A model generated the notes under the pieces. It searched no databases and was not told the origin of the DNA. It saw nothing but the letters and a program-made list of their open reading frames with translations. This document shows, in pieces, positions 19,984 through 28,167 of a DNA stretch of 46,140 nt. Every line of letters starts with the position of its first letter. Position 1 is the first letter of the stretch. A program made the position numbers and the translations under genes. Source of the stretch: Methylobacterium sp. E-066 (GTDB taxonomy: Bacteria; Pseudomonadota; Alphaproteobacteria; Rhizobiales; Beijerinckiaceae); contig NZ_JAKSYO010000107.1 of NCBI RefSeq assembly GCF_022829635.1, positions 1 through 46,140 on the forward strand, in the 5' to 3' direction.

Positions 19984-20700
19984 TCAGGCGCCGGCCTCGG
20001 TGGCCACGAGTTGCCAGTTCGGATCCCGCGAGCCGAGGGTGCGCGCGAAGGTCCAGACGTCGGGCACCTCGACCACGGTCTCGGCGCTGCCGTCGACGAC
20101 CTTGCCCTCGGCGTTGCGGGTGGCGGTGATGAGGTTCGACAGGAAGCGCACGGTGATCTGCGCCACGCGGTTGCGCACCTCGATGGCGACGATCTCGGCC
20201 TTGTCGATCGACACGAAGGTGGTCTCCAGGGTCTGCCGGTTGCGCTCGCGCTCGGCGATCGCCCGCTCGAACGCCTCGCCGACCTCCTTCGAGAGGAGGC
20301 CCCGCAGGGTCTTCCGGTCGCCCTTGGCGAAGGCGATCATGATCGTCTCGTAGGCCGCCTTTGCGCCCTCGATGAAGGCGCGCGGGTCGAAGCCGGGCTC
20401 CGCCTGCACGGCGGCCTCGAGACCGCGGGCGATCTCGGAGCCGGGCTCCGCGATGCCCCGCCAGTCGCGGGCGGCGACAGCAGACTGGGCCGGGGCGGGC
20501 TGTACCCGGTCGGCGCCGGGCAGACGCACGACGTTGTCGCCCTCGGAGCGCGCCTGCGGCTCGGTCCGGCTGCGGTCCACCGGCTTGAACGGCGAGCGCT
20601 CCGCGCCGGTCTTCTGGCCGAGCACCGAGCGCAGGCGCCAGATCACGAAGACGGCGAGCGCGAGAAAGATGATCGTCGTAACGTCGAAGCTGTCCTGCAT
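19984..20700 (-). CDS. Tim44/TimA family inner-membrane protein
   Basis: The 238-residue product has one N-terminal membrane segment (about 8-25), a charged linker, and a C-terminal Tim44-like domain (about 90-235). In mitochondria, Tim44 anchors the Hsp70 import motor; the bacterial homologue TimA is an inner-membrane protein of less clear function. It lies divergent from secB and upstream of mltA, the classic neighbourhood. The frame is open upstream to 20865, but the ATG at 20700 begins directly with the membrane helix. Confidence 0.9.
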   Translation of the reverse strand: MQDSFDVTTIIFLALAVFVIWRLRSVLGQKTGAERSPFKPVDRSRTEPQARSEGDNVVRLPGADRVQPAPAQSAVAARDWRGIAEPGSEIARGLEAAVQAEPGFDPRAFIEGAKAAYETIMIAFAKGDRKTLRGLLSKEVGEAFERAIAERERNRQTLETTFVSIDKAEIVAIEVRNRVAQITVRFLSNLITATRNAEGKVVDGSAETVVEVPDVWTFARTLGSRDPNWQLVATEAGA

Positions 20701-21039
20701 CACCGATCCGATGGTGGCCGCGGCGGGACCTCGTGCCCCTTGCCGAGGTCGTGCGCGGTGCGGCGCCGGCAAAGCGCTCGCGGGTCCAGGCGACTCATAA
20801 CCGACCAGCGCGCCCGGAGCGAGCCGGTTGTACCGGTGCGGAACGCCGCGATCCCCGTGCCTCAACCGATATGGGGCGCGGACACCGCCGCCGCCAGCGC
20901 CACGCCAGCCTGCTGCTTGTCCGTGCCCGGCGCGCGTGTTAGCGGCGCTGCCTTCCGGGCCGCTTCGCGGCGCCGTTCAGCGGCTCCCGCCGCGACAACC
21001 CGGGCCGGCCCTGCCGGTCGATCGAGAAGGATGATCCGC
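20701..21039. other. Divergent promoter region between the Tim44-like gene and secB
   Basis: These 339 bases separate two divergent genes and must hold both promoters. Frames through it are shadows of the GC-rich composition. I see no clear -35/-10 pair or palindrome. A ribosome-binding site (GAGAAGG, 21024-21030) lies nine bases before the secB ATG. Confidence 0.6.
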
Positions 21040-21540
21040 ATGGCCGACTCTCCGGCAGCCAACGGCAACGGCGGCGGCATGCCGCAGGGCGACGCGCCGA
21101 CCATCAACGCGCTGGCGCAGTACACGAAGGACCTGTCCTTCGAGAACCCGAACGCGCCGCGCTCGCTGCAGCCGAAGGAAGGCCTCGGCCCGCAGATCAA
21201 CATTCAGGTCAACGTCACCGCGCAGCAGCTCTCGGACACCGATTTCGAGGTCGAGCTGACCCTGGAGGGCGACGCCAAGATCCAGAGCGACGTGCTGTTC
21301 GCGTTCGACGTGAAGTATGCGGGCGTTTTCCGGATGGTCAACATCCCGGCCGACCAGCTTCATCCCGCCGTGATGATCGAGTGCCCGCGTCTGCTGTTCC
21401 CGTTCGCCCGCCAGATCGTGGCCGAGGCGGTTCGCAACGGCGGCTTCCCGCCCCTGTACATCGACCCGATCGATTTCGTCGCCCTCTACCGTCAGAAGGC
21501 CCAGGAAGCCCAGGGCGCCAGCGGCCCGCTGGCCTCCTGA
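21040..21540 (+). CDS. secB: Protein-export chaperone SecB
   Basis: SecB is a tetrameric chaperone that keeps precursor proteins unfolded and hands them to SecA. The 166-residue product has a 20-residue Gly/Asn/Pro-rich start, then the SecB fold with YTKDLSFENPN, a hallmark near 28-38, and the C-terminal LFPFARQI and GFPPLYIDPIDF segments. An ATG nine bases upstream is possible, but the spacing from GAGAAGG favours 21040. It is divergent from the Tim44-like gene. Confidence 0.96.
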   Translation: MADSPAANGNGGGMPQGDAPTINALAQYTKDLSFENPNAPRSLQPKEGLGPQINIQVNVTAQQLSDTDFEVELTLEGDAKIQSDVLFAFDVKYAGVFRMVNIPADQLHPAVMIECPRLLFPFARQIVAEAVRNGGFPPLYIDPIDFVALYRQKAQEAQGASGPLAS

Positions 21541-21568
21541 GGATCTGAAACGGCCCTATGTTTCGAAA

Positions 21569-21600
21569 GCCGCTCCCGATCGCATTGCGTCGGGGGCGGC
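21569..21600 (+). terminator. Probable terminator after secB
   Basis: Arms 21569-21579 and 21590-21600 pair over 11 bases with one G-U pair, with a 10-base loop, 28 bases after the secB stop. Only a weak T-run follows (TCCCGTTT), so efficiency is uncertain. Confidence 0.5.
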
Positions 21601-21702
21601 TCCCGTTTCTGATCGCGAGCGCCCGCTCCCGCCGGATCCGTCGCCGCTTCAGCGCAGGCCACCGCGCCGAGCGTCGGTTCCATAGCGCTGATCCATTCGA
21701 GC

Positions 21703-21852
21703 TTAGGTACGGGCTGGAACCGCAGGCTTCGTCTTGCTGTCCTGCTTCGGCGCGTGATCGCGGTCAAAGGTCCGTGCCGCTTGGTAAAAGTACGCGAAAC
21801 CGCCGCCGATTATCCCGCCGACAAGGAAGAGCAGAAGGGGAGCGTTCGACAT
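21703..21852 (-). CDS. Small membrane protein, 49 residues
   Basis: This short gene encodes 49 residues. One hydrophobic, Gly-rich membrane segment (about 5-23) is followed by a charged, Lys/Asp-rich tail. Its ATG lies three bases after the stop of the 125-residue membrane protein upstream, and GCGAGAG stands at ribosome-binding distance, so the two look co-transcribed. I do not recognise a family. The membrane-helix-plus-charged-tail build resembles small holin-associated or inner-membrane accessory proteins, but that is only a resemblance. Confidence 0.55.
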   Translation of the reverse strand: MSNAPLLLFLVGGIIGGGFAYFYQAARTFDRDHAPKQDSKTKPAVPART

Positions 21853-21855
21853 CGT

Positions 21856-22233
21856 TCAACTCTCGCTTCGCATGAACCGGAGCATGATCTGGCCCGTGAG
21901 CGGCAGGAGTGCGCCTGCGCCAACGCCCCAGCCGGAGACCTGATCGGGCGATGCGTGGTTTCCAATGTAAGGAACGATGAAGGCGGCGCCAATGATGGCC
22001 GCACCAAGCGTGTTGGTGAAGCTGCCGAACAGTTTCAGATGCTCGTTGAGCTTTCTCGCATCAAGCTTCCGAAGGGCGTCGTCCGAATTCACTGTTTTGC
22101 GCCATCGGCCGAACCATTCAAGCGCGACGGCTATCAACCCGCCAGCGGTAATGCCCGAGACGAACGACCATCCTGGGAATGGGTCGGAGCTTGTCAGGCG
22201 ATCGTAGATCGCTTCAACGATTGCCCAGAGCAT
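21856..22233 (-). CDS. Membrane protein of unknown function, 125 residues
   Basis: The product has about three membrane segments (roughly 26-46, 75-92 and 98-115). A charged, Lys/Arg/Asp-rich segment lies between the first two. The start chosen is the ATG at 22233, which follows GGGGGAG at good spacing; an upstream ATG at 22275 lacks such a site. The DNA looks less GC-rich than its neighbours and has more A/T-ending codons, which suggests recent acquisition. A second small membrane gene follows directly. I recognise no family; a holin-like role is conceivable but unproven. Confidence 0.7.
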   Translation of the reverse strand: MLWAIVEAIYDRLTSSDPFPGWSFVSGITAGGLIAVALEWFGRWRKTVNSDDALRKLDARKLNEHLKLFGSFTNTLGAAIIGAAFIVPYIGNHASPDQVSGWGVGAGALLPLTGQIMLRFMRSES

Positions 22234-22465
22234 AGTCCCGCTCCCCCCTGCCGCCGAGGGTTCGGGTGATCGCATCGATCACGTTGTCGGCGTCGGATTC
22301 GGAATATGTAGCGCGGCGCCGTCGCGAGGCTTTCGCCCTGGGCGAGCGGGCGCAAGATCTGGCCCGCAGGCACCGAGGCAATGCCGCCGCATTGATTCTG
22401 GCGACGCGCTCGTCGGCCGTCGCCGAGTCCAGGTTCGATGTCGTGCAGGCGGGTCGTGACAGGTT

Positions 22466-23350
22466 TCAGCGGCCGCCGGGACCGCGATAGGCCGCCGCCA
22501 GGATGCGCAACGCCTCGGCGGGCCGCCCGGTGAGCCGCCGGGACCGCAGCACGATCCAGGTGAGCGGCAATTCGGGCAGGCCCAGCCGTGCGCCGATCTC
22601 TACGGCGCCTGGCGGGGCGGTGCTCGGCGCCAGGGCGGCGATGGCGAGGCCCGCCGTGACCGCTGCACCGACGGCCAGCACGCCGCCGCCGACGAACACC
22701 TCCGTCCAGGGTAGGCCGGCCGCATCCAGGGTGCGGGCCGCCGCCGCCCGGACGTTGCAGGGCCCCGACAGGCCTGCGAGCCGCACGGGCTCGCCCTGCG
22801 GAGGGGCCGGGAAATCCGGCGCCGCGAACCAGCCCAGCCGCTCCTGAGCCAGGATGGTCCCGTCGCGCTCGGGCCTTTCCTCGGTCCGCAGCAGCACCGC
22901 GTCGTAGCCGCCCTCGCCCGGGGACTCGAAGGCGGAAGCGAGGTCCCGTGACGGGACGATCCGCACCTCCAGGGTCAGTCCTGTCTTGTCGAGGCCGAGG
23001 CGCCGGAGCAGGGCGGGCAGGTCCGGGCCGGCGACGTGGTCGCTGATGCCGAGGCACAGCCGAGCCGGCACGTCGGCCGTGATCTCCGACAGGGCGCTCT
23101 CATGCGCTTCCAGCAGCCGCCGCGCCGCCGACAGGAACAGCTCGCCCTTCCGGGTCGTGGCCACGTGCCGGGGTGTCCGATCGAGCAGCCGCTCCCCGAG
23201 CCGATCCTCAAGGCGCTTGAGGCGCAGGCTGATCGCCGCCTGCGAGGTGTCCAGCGCCTCGGCGGCGCGGGTGAAGCTGCCGAGATCGACCACCCGCACG
23301 AAAGCCAGGACGCCGTCGAGGTCGAGGGGACGAGGCAGCATCACAAGCAT
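22466..23350 (-). CDS. LysR family transcriptional regulator
   Basis: The 294-residue product has an N-terminal winged helix-turn-helix (about 12-70; FTRAAEALDTSQAAISLRLK is the recognition region). A LysR substrate-binding domain follows (about 95-290). It is divergent from the DUF4865-tautomerase-MFS genes and probably controls them; the inducer is unknown. A second in-frame ATG at 23341 is an alternative start. The intergenic palindrome at 23360-23381 is the likely binding site. Confidence 0.9.
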   Translation of the reverse strand: MLVMLPRPLDLDGVLAFVRVVDLGSFTRAAEALDTSQAAISLRLKRLEDRLGERLLDRTPRHVATTRKGELFLSAARRLLEAHESALSEITADVPARLCLGISDHVAGPDLPALLRRLGLDKTGLTLEVRIVPSRDLASAFESPGEGGYDAVLLRTEERPERDGTILAQERLGWFAAPDFPAPPQGEPVRLAGLSGPCNVRAAAARTLDAAGLPWTEVFVGGGVLAVGAAVTAGLAIAALAPSTAPPGAVEIGARLGLPELPLTWIVLRSRRLTGRPAEALRILAAAYRGPGGR

Positions 23351-23359
23351 CCGTTATCA

Positions 23360-23381
23360 GAGATATTCTCAGCGATATCTC
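23360..23381. promoter_or_regulatory. Candidate LysR operator
   Basis: GAGATAT (23360-23366) and ATATCTC (23375-23381) are perfect inverted arms separated by eight bases, in the 82-base gap between the LysR gene and DUF4865. LysR regulators usually bind such dyads between divergent genes. The call is inferred from position and symmetry. Confidence 0.55.
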
Positions 23382-23432
23382 GCTCTTATGATGGCTGCCT
23401 GCAACTCTGTCGGCGCGACAGAGGAGAGGACG

Positions 23433-23993
23433 ATGCTAGTTGCACGCTACCGGCACCGCTTGCCGGCCGATTATCCGATGGACCGAATCCGTACGCGGAT
23501 AGCCGAACGGGCGCACGCCTGGGACGCAATGCCGGGCCTCGTCTTCAAGGCTTTCGCCATCGAGGAGCGCGCACGCGGCGCGGCGGCGAATGCCTATAGC
23601 TCGCTCTATCTGTGGCGCGACGCCGGTGCGGCGGTCGAATTCCTTATCGGGCCGGGCTTCCGGGCCGTGATCGAGAGTTTCGGGCGCCCGCAGGTGGAGA
23701 CGTGGCTTCCGCTGGACGTGAGCCTCGGCGCTGCCGCGACCAGAGTTGCCCTGTCCGAGGAGACGCGGCAGATCGGTCCCGACGAGGATCTCGGCCAGTT
23801 GCGGGAGACCGAGCAGGTCCGGGGACGGGACATCGCCGGGCACCCGGGCGTTCTGGCCACCTTGGTCGGGCTCGAACCCGCCACGTGGCGGCTGACGCGC
23901 TTCACCCTGCAGGCCGACCGAGCCGATGCCCAGTCCGGCACCGAGGTCGCGCATCTCGCCGCCCCCGGCCTCGCGGCCTTGCGCGGTCTGTGA
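23433..23993 (+). CDS. DUF4865 family protein
   Basis: The 186-residue product matches the DUF4865 pattern as I recall it: an N-terminal LVARYRHRLPADYPMDRIRTRI-type segment, a central NAYSSLYLWRD, then GPGFRAVIESFGRP. Function is unknown. Homologues are commonly found beside a tautomerase and a LysR gene, exactly as here. A strong ribosome-binding site (GAGGAGAGGA) precedes the ATG at 23433. It probably acts with the tautomerase in one small catabolic or detoxification unit. Confidence 0.82.
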   Translation: MLVARYRHRLPADYPMDRIRTRIAERAHAWDAMPGLVFKAFAIEERARGAAANAYSSLYLWRDAGAAVEFLIGPGFRAVIESFGRPQVETWLPLDVSLGAAATRVALSEETRQIGPDEDLGQLRETEQVRGRDIAGHPGVLATLVGLEPATWRLTRFTLQADRADAQSGTEVAHLAAPGLAALRGL

Positions 23994-24008
23994 GGGAGGC
24001 TTGATGCG

Positions 24009-24401
24009 ATGCCCCTGATCCGCATTTCCCTGCGCGCCGGCACCCCTCCGGCCTACCGCACCGCCCTGGTGGAGGGCGTCTACGCGGCCCTGCGCGAGAC
24101 CTTCGCGGTGCCCGAAGGCGACCGGTTCGCCCTCATCCACGAGCACGAGACGGCGAACTTCCACTACGGGCCGGACTATCTCGGCATCCACCGCGGCGAT
24201 GAGCTCGTGATCATCCAGATCACCGCCAACGCCACCCGAACCACGGCCCAGAAGCGCGCGCTCTATGCCGCCATCGCCCGCAATCTCGGGCGCGAGCCGG
24301 GGGTGAAGCCGGCCGACGTGCTCGTGAACTTGGTCGAGGTCGCCCCCGAGAGCTGGTCGTTCGGCGACGGGCTGATGCAGTACGGGCCGCCGGACTCCTG
24401 A
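24009..24401 (+). CDS. Tautomerase family protein (4-oxalocrotonate tautomerase superfamily)
   Basis: The 130-residue product starts Met-Pro; after Met removal the amino-terminal Pro is the general base of this superfamily. The length is that of the double-fold tautomerases, not the 60-residue monomer type. It follows DUF4865 after 15 bases. Substrate is unknown; members of the group isomerise keto-enol acids or dehalogenate haloacrylates. Confidence 0.87.
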   Translation: MPLIRISLRAGTPPAYRTALVEGVYAALRETFAVPEGDRFALIHEHETANFHYGPDYLGIHRGDELVIIQITANATRTTAQKRALYAAIARNLGREPGVKPADVLVNLVEVAPESWSFGDGLMQYGPPDS

Positions 24402-24488
24402 CGGCGCGGGAGGCGAGCGCATCGAGCCGGGCTTGACCGTAACGAGACCGGAGTCCAGGTCCGGGGCCCGCCGCCAGACCTGGATCGC

Positions 24489-25721
24489 ATGAGCCCCACA
24501 GCGCACCTCGCTTTCATCAACCTGTTCATCGGTGACATCCAGGGCGGCCTCGGGCCGTTCCTGGGGACGTGGCTGGCGCAGGCCGCGTCCTGGAGCCCGG
24601 CGCGGGTCGGGTTCGTCATCACCCTGGTCGGATTCGGGACGCTGTTCCTGAGTGGCCCGTTCGGGGCGCTGGTCGATCGCTTCCCCCGCCCGCGCCTGCT
24701 GGTGGCGCTCGCCTGCGCGGCGATCCTGGCGGGTACGCTCCTGCTTCTGCCCGCGCGGAGCTTCTCCGCCGTGCTGGTGGCGCAGCTGCTCGCCGCCGCC
24801 GGCGGCACGCTGCTGCTGCCGGCGGTGGCGGCGCTGACCCTCGGGATCGTCGGGAAGGATGGGTTTCCCAAGCAGCAGGGCCGCAACCAGGCCTTCAACC
24901 ATGTCGGTATCCTGATCGCCGCCGGGGGCATCAGCCTCGGCACCGGCACGTTCGGCCCGGCCATCGCCTTCTGGGTGCTCGGCGGCATGGCGGTCGCCGC
25001 GATCGTCGCGACCCTGACGACGCCGGCCGGCGCCTGGAACCGCCGCCGCGCCGTGGGCTGGCAGGAGGACGCGGACGACGAGCCGCAGCGCAGCGGCATC
25101 CGCCAGGTGCTGGGCAATCGGCGCCTGCTGGTGCTCACCGTGGCGCTGACGCTGTTCAACCTGGGCAGCGGCGGCATGCTGTCCCTGCTCGGCCAGAAGC
25201 TGGTCGCCACCGCCGCCGACGCCACGACCTGGACCGCGCGCTACGTGATGGTGGCGCAACTCGTGATGGTGCCGGTGGCGCTGTTCGCCGGCTCCCTGGC
25301 GGATCGGCGCGGACGGCGTCAGCTCCTGATGGTGGCCTTCGCGGTGTTGCCGGTCCGGGCGGTGCTCTCGGGCCTGATCGACGATCCGGTCTGGCTCATC
25401 ACCGCAGAAGTCCTGGATGGCGTTGCCTCAGGCATCGTCGGTGTGGCGGTGCCGGTGATCGTGGCGGATCTGACCTGGGGCTCCGGTCGTACCCAGACGG
25501 CGCTCGGCAGCGTCAACGCCGTACAGGGCGTGGGCGGCGCCCTGTCAGGCTGGTATGGCGGCCTGTCCTACACTGTGTTCGGCTGGACCGGCGCGTTCCT
25601 CGCCCTCGGCGTGCCGGCGCTCATGGCCCTGGCGCTGGTGATCTGGCTCGATACCACCCCCGAGCCCGGGCGGCGCCGACGCCGGCGGGAGCGGCGCAGC
25701 GCAGCGGTGCAGGGGGCGTAG
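24489..25721 (+). CDS. MFS transporter
   Basis: The 410-residue product has about 12 predicted membrane segments in two halves and a cytoplasmic loop near 180-205. The loop after the second helix contains GALVDRFPRPR and its counterpart in the second half is GSLADRRGRRQ, both matching the MFS motif G-x3-D-R-x-G/P-R. The C-terminus is very Arg-rich. It follows the tautomerase after 87 bases on the same strand and may export or import a substrate of that unit. Substrate cannot be told. Confidence 0.88.
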   Translation: MSPTAHLAFINLFIGDIQGGLGPFLGTWLAQAASWSPARVGFVITLVGFGTLFLSGPFGALVDRFPRPRLLVALACAAILAGTLLLLPARSFSAVLVAQLLAAAGGTLLLPAVAALTLGIVGKDGFPKQQGRNQAFNHVGILIAAGGISLGTGTFGPAIAFWVLGGMAVAAIVATLTTPAGAWNRRRAVGWQEDADDEPQRSGIRQVLGNRRLLVLTVALTLFNLGSGGMLSLLGQKLVATAADATTWTARYVMVAQLVMVPVALFAGSLADRRGRRQLLMVAFAVLPVRAVLSGLIDDPVWLITAEVLDGVASGIVGVAVPVIVADLTWGSGRTQTALGSVNAVQGVGGALSGWYGGLSYTVFGWTGAFLALGVPALMALALVIWLDTTPEPGRRRRRRERRSAAVQGA

Positions 25722-25772
25722 CCGCCCAGGCTGCCGCTCTGTCGTGCAGTCTCGTGGTGCGGGGAGAAAGCG

Positions 25773-26279
25773 ATGACGTATCGGTCGCCCGTATCACTCG
25801 TGGCGGTCACCTCGAACGATCTGCGCGCCGTGGACGCCGTCTTCGACGATCTCACGGCCTATTCCATGCGGGTCGATGGCGTGCCGAAACGCGAGGATGG
25901 CGCCTCCGGGTTCGCGACAGGGCTCCCGCCGGGATGCGCGCCGCGCGACAAGCACGCGTTCCTGGCACAATGTGACGGCGTAGCCATCGGACTTCTTGAT
26001 CTCATCCATGGCTATCCGGCTGCGGGAACAGCCTTCATCGGGCTCCTGGCGATCCGTGAGAGCGCCCAGGGAGCCGGATTTGGCCGCAGGCTTTGCCAGG
26101 CGGCAGAGGAAGTTGCCCGGAACGACCTGAAAGCCCGCACGCTGCGTCTGGCCGTTGTCGAGACCAATCCGGTGTTGGGCTTCTGGACGCGGATGGGATT
26201 CGGCCCGACGGGCGAGATCAGGCCGTTTCGAGGTGAGCGCGTCACATCCCGGACCATCCTGATGGAAAAGCAGCTCTGA
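25773..26279 (+). CDS. GNAT family N-acetyltransferase
   Basis: The 168-residue product has the GNAT fold, with the acetyl-CoA loop ESAQGAGFGRRL (about 91-102, pattern Q-x-x-G-x-G) and a late VVETNPVLGFWTRMGF segment typical of the family. The acceptor substrate is unknown. It lies 51 bases after the MFS gene and ends convergently with rpoH. Confidence 0.88.
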   Translation: MTYRSPVSLVAVTSNDLRAVDAVFDDLTAYSMRVDGVPKREDGASGFATGLPPGCAPRDKHAFLAQCDGVAIGLLDLIHGYPAAGTAFIGLLAIRESAQGAGFGRRLCQAAEEVARNDLKARTLRLAVVETNPVLGFWTRMGFGPTGEIRPFRGERVTSRTILMEKQL

Positions 26280-26282
26280 AAA

Positions 26283-26311
26283 CGAGAAAACCCGGCCTGT
26301 CTGGCCGGGTT
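26283..26311 (-). terminator. Terminator of rpoH (convergent with the GNAT gene)
   Basis: A perfect 9-base-pair stem (AACCCGGCC, 26289-26297, with 26303-26311) has a five-base loop. On the minus strand it is followed by TTTTCTCGTTTT. It lies 31 bases past the rpoH stop and also 9 bases past the GNAT stop, so it may serve both. Confidence 0.85.
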
Positions 26312-26342
26312 CGCTTGAAGGCTGCGCCGTCTTGCGGGACGA

Positions 26343-27218
26343 TCAGCCGATATGCGGGCTGCCGGTGGCGGCCGGGAAGCGGTCGGCCAGGGCGCGGCGG
26401 AGCTTTTCCAGGGCGCGATTCTCGATCTGGCGGACCCGTTCCTTCGAGATGCCGAGGCGCTGGCCCAAAGCCTCCAGGGTCGCCTGATCCTCGGCGAGGC
26501 GCCGCTCGCGCAGGATCCGCAGCTCGCGCTCGGACAGGACCGTCAGCGCCTGCTGCAGCCAGCTGAGGCGCCGCTCGCCGTCGACCGTGGCGCTCACGGT
26601 CTCGTCCGGCAGCGCAGCGCCGTCGACCAGAAAGTCCATGCGCTCGGAGGAGGCGTCGTTGTCCTCGCCGACGGGGGCGTTCAGCGACATGTCGGGACCC
26701 GAGAGGCGGGCATCCATCAGGGCGACATCATCGCGCGAGACGCCGATGGCAGTGGCGATGCGGCGGTGGATCTCGTCGCCGACATGCTCCTCGGTGGATT
26801 GCATCAGCCGGGCGCGCAGCCGGCGCAGGTTGAAGAACAGAGCCTTCTGGGCCGAGGACGTGCCCCCGCGCACGATCGACCAGTTGCGCAGGATGTAGTC
26901 CTGTATCGAGGCCCGGATCCACCAAGTGGCATAGGTCGAGAACCGGACATCCCGCTCCGGCTCGAACCGGGCGGCGGCCTCCATCAGGCCGACATGCCCC
27001 TCCTGCACGAGGTCGGCCATCGGCAGGCCGTAGTGACGAAAACGCCCCGCCAGAGCGATGACGAGGCGCATATGGGCTGAAATCAGGCGGTGCAGCGCAC
27101 GCTCGTCGCGGTTGTCCTTCCAGCGGACGGCGAGGCCGCGCTCTTCTTCCCGTGCCAGGAAGGGCGCCTCCATGGCAGTCCGTATGAACTGCCGTCGAAT
27201 TCCAGCGATATCAGCCAT
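26343..27218 (-). CDS. rpoH: RNA polymerase heat-shock sigma factor RpoH (sigma-32 type)
   Basis: The 291-residue product has sigma-70 regions 2 and 4. Region 2.3-2.4 is about 88-115 (RFSTYATWWIRASIQDYIL), and region 4.2 has LGISKERVRQIENRALEKLRRAL. Between them QKALFFNLRR (124-133) matches the RpoH box, which separates RpoH from other sigma factors. The start is the ATG at 27218, behind GAGGCAGGCGGG. Alphaproteobacteria often have several rpoH copies; a general-stress-type promoter precedes this one (27312-27337), as is known for rpoH2 of Sinorhizobium. It lies in tandem with carD, fdxA and the helicase but has its own terminator. Confidence 0.95.
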   Translation of the reverse strand: MADIAGIRRQFIRTAMEAPFLAREEERGLAVRWKDNRDERALHRLISAHMRLVIALAGRFRHYGLPMADLVQEGHVGLMEAAARFEPERDVRFSTYATWWIRASIQDYILRNWSIVRGGTSSAQKALFFNLRRLRARLMQSTEEHVGDEIHRRIATAIGVSRDDVALMDARLSGPDMSLNAPVGEDNDASSERMDFLVDGAALPDETVSATVDGERRLSWLQQALTVLSERELRILRERRLAEDQATLEALGQRLGISKERVRQIENRALEKLRRALADRFPAATGSPHIG

Positions 27219-27311
27219 CCCGCCTGCCTCTTGTTGCCGAGTGCTGTTGCGGCGCCGAACGGAGCGTCCAACCCGCAGGGCGTCACCGATGGGCGGCGCC
27301 AGGCAACCGAC

Positions 27312-27337
27312 AACGGGAGGCAAAACGCGAAAGTTCC
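27312..27337 (-). promoter_or_regulatory. EcfG (general stress) promoter candidate for rpoH
   Basis: On the minus strand GGAAC (27337-27333) is followed by 17 bases and CGTT (27315-27312). This equals the published consensus GGAAC-N16-17-CGTT for the PhyR/EcfG general stress response of Methylobacterium and relatives. Transcription would start about 85 bases before the rpoH ATG. The match is exact at all nine conserved positions. Confidence 0.7.
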
Positions 27338-27514
27338 GCCGCATCGCTTCGCAGTGCGACAGCGGAGCGGCCACGTTTTCGTGTTCCGTCGCCAGAAGAT
27401 GGGTCCCGGCGTCGCACCGTCCAGTCCCCGACCCTTCGATCCCTTGGGAAATGCGATGGGCGGCAGGCTATCGCGGCGAATCGGTCTCCCGTCGAGCGGT
27501 GCCCAGACGGGCAT

Positions 27515-27546
27515 AAAAAAAGCCCGGCCGCAGAGGGCCGGGCTTT
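27515..27546 (-). terminator. Terminator of carD
   Basis: An 11-base-pair stem (AAAGCCCGGCC, 27519-27529, with 27536-27546) has a six-base loop. On the minus strand it runs into TTTTTTTATG, which completes a canonical terminator 24 bases past the carD stop. It separates carD from rpoH. Confidence 0.88.
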
Positions 27547-27570
27547 GTTTCGTCTTGGGAAAAAGGCGCC

Positions 27571-28167
27571 TCAGGCGGCCACTTCCTGGATGTCGTCACC
27601 CTCGCCTTCGGCTTCAGCCTCGGGCTCGGCCTCCTTGGCGCGGCGCGGCGACTTGGCCAGGCTCTGCTCGATCAGCTTCAGCGCCTCGGTCTCGGTGATG
27701 CGGTTGACCGACGAGATCTCGCGCACGATCCGGTCGAGCGCCGCCTCGTAGAGCTGACGCTCGGAATAGGACTGCTCAGGCTGGGCCTCGGAGCGGAACA
27801 GGTCGCGCACCACCTCGGTGACGGCGAGCAGGTCGCCCGAGTTGATCTTGGCCTCGTATTCCTGGGCGCGGCGCGACCACATGGTGCGCTTGATCCGGGC
27901 ACGGCCGGTCAGCACGTCCAGCGCCTTCTTCACCAGCTCCGGCTCGGCGAGCTTGCGCATGCCAACGCTGTTGGCCTTCGCGGTCGGGACGCGCAGGACC
28001 ATCTTGTCCTTCTCGAACGAGACGACGAACAGCTCAAGTTTGTAGCCCGCGATCTCTTGCTCTTCGATCGCGGTGATGCGACCGACGCCGTGGGCCGGAT
28101 ATACGACGGCCTCACCGGTCTTGAAGCCCTGCCGGCCTGCGGTCGTCGTCTTCTTGGCTGTGGTCAT
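27571..28167 (-). CDS. carD: CarD family transcriptional regulator
   Basis: CarD binds the RNA polymerase beta lobe and stabilises open promoter complexes, chiefly at rRNA and housekeeping promoters. The 198-residue product has the CarD_CdnL_TRCF domain (about 15-75, GEAVVYPAHGVGRI) and a helical DNA-binding C-terminal part with TMWSRRAQEYEAKI. An acidic tail ends it. The upstream frame is open but not family-like, so the ATG at 28167 is chosen. It lies downstream of fdxA with a 560-base gap and its own terminator. Confidence 0.93.
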   Translation of the reverse strand: MTTAKKTTTAGRQGFKTGEAVVYPAHGVGRITAIEEQEIAGYKLELFVVSFEKDKMVLRVPTAKANSVGMRKLAEPELVKKALDVLTGRARIKRTMWSRRAQEYEAKINSGDLLAVTEVVRDLFRSEAQPEQSYSERQLYEAALDRIVREISSVNRITETEALKLIEQSLAKSPRRAKEAEPEAEAEGEGDDIQEVAA

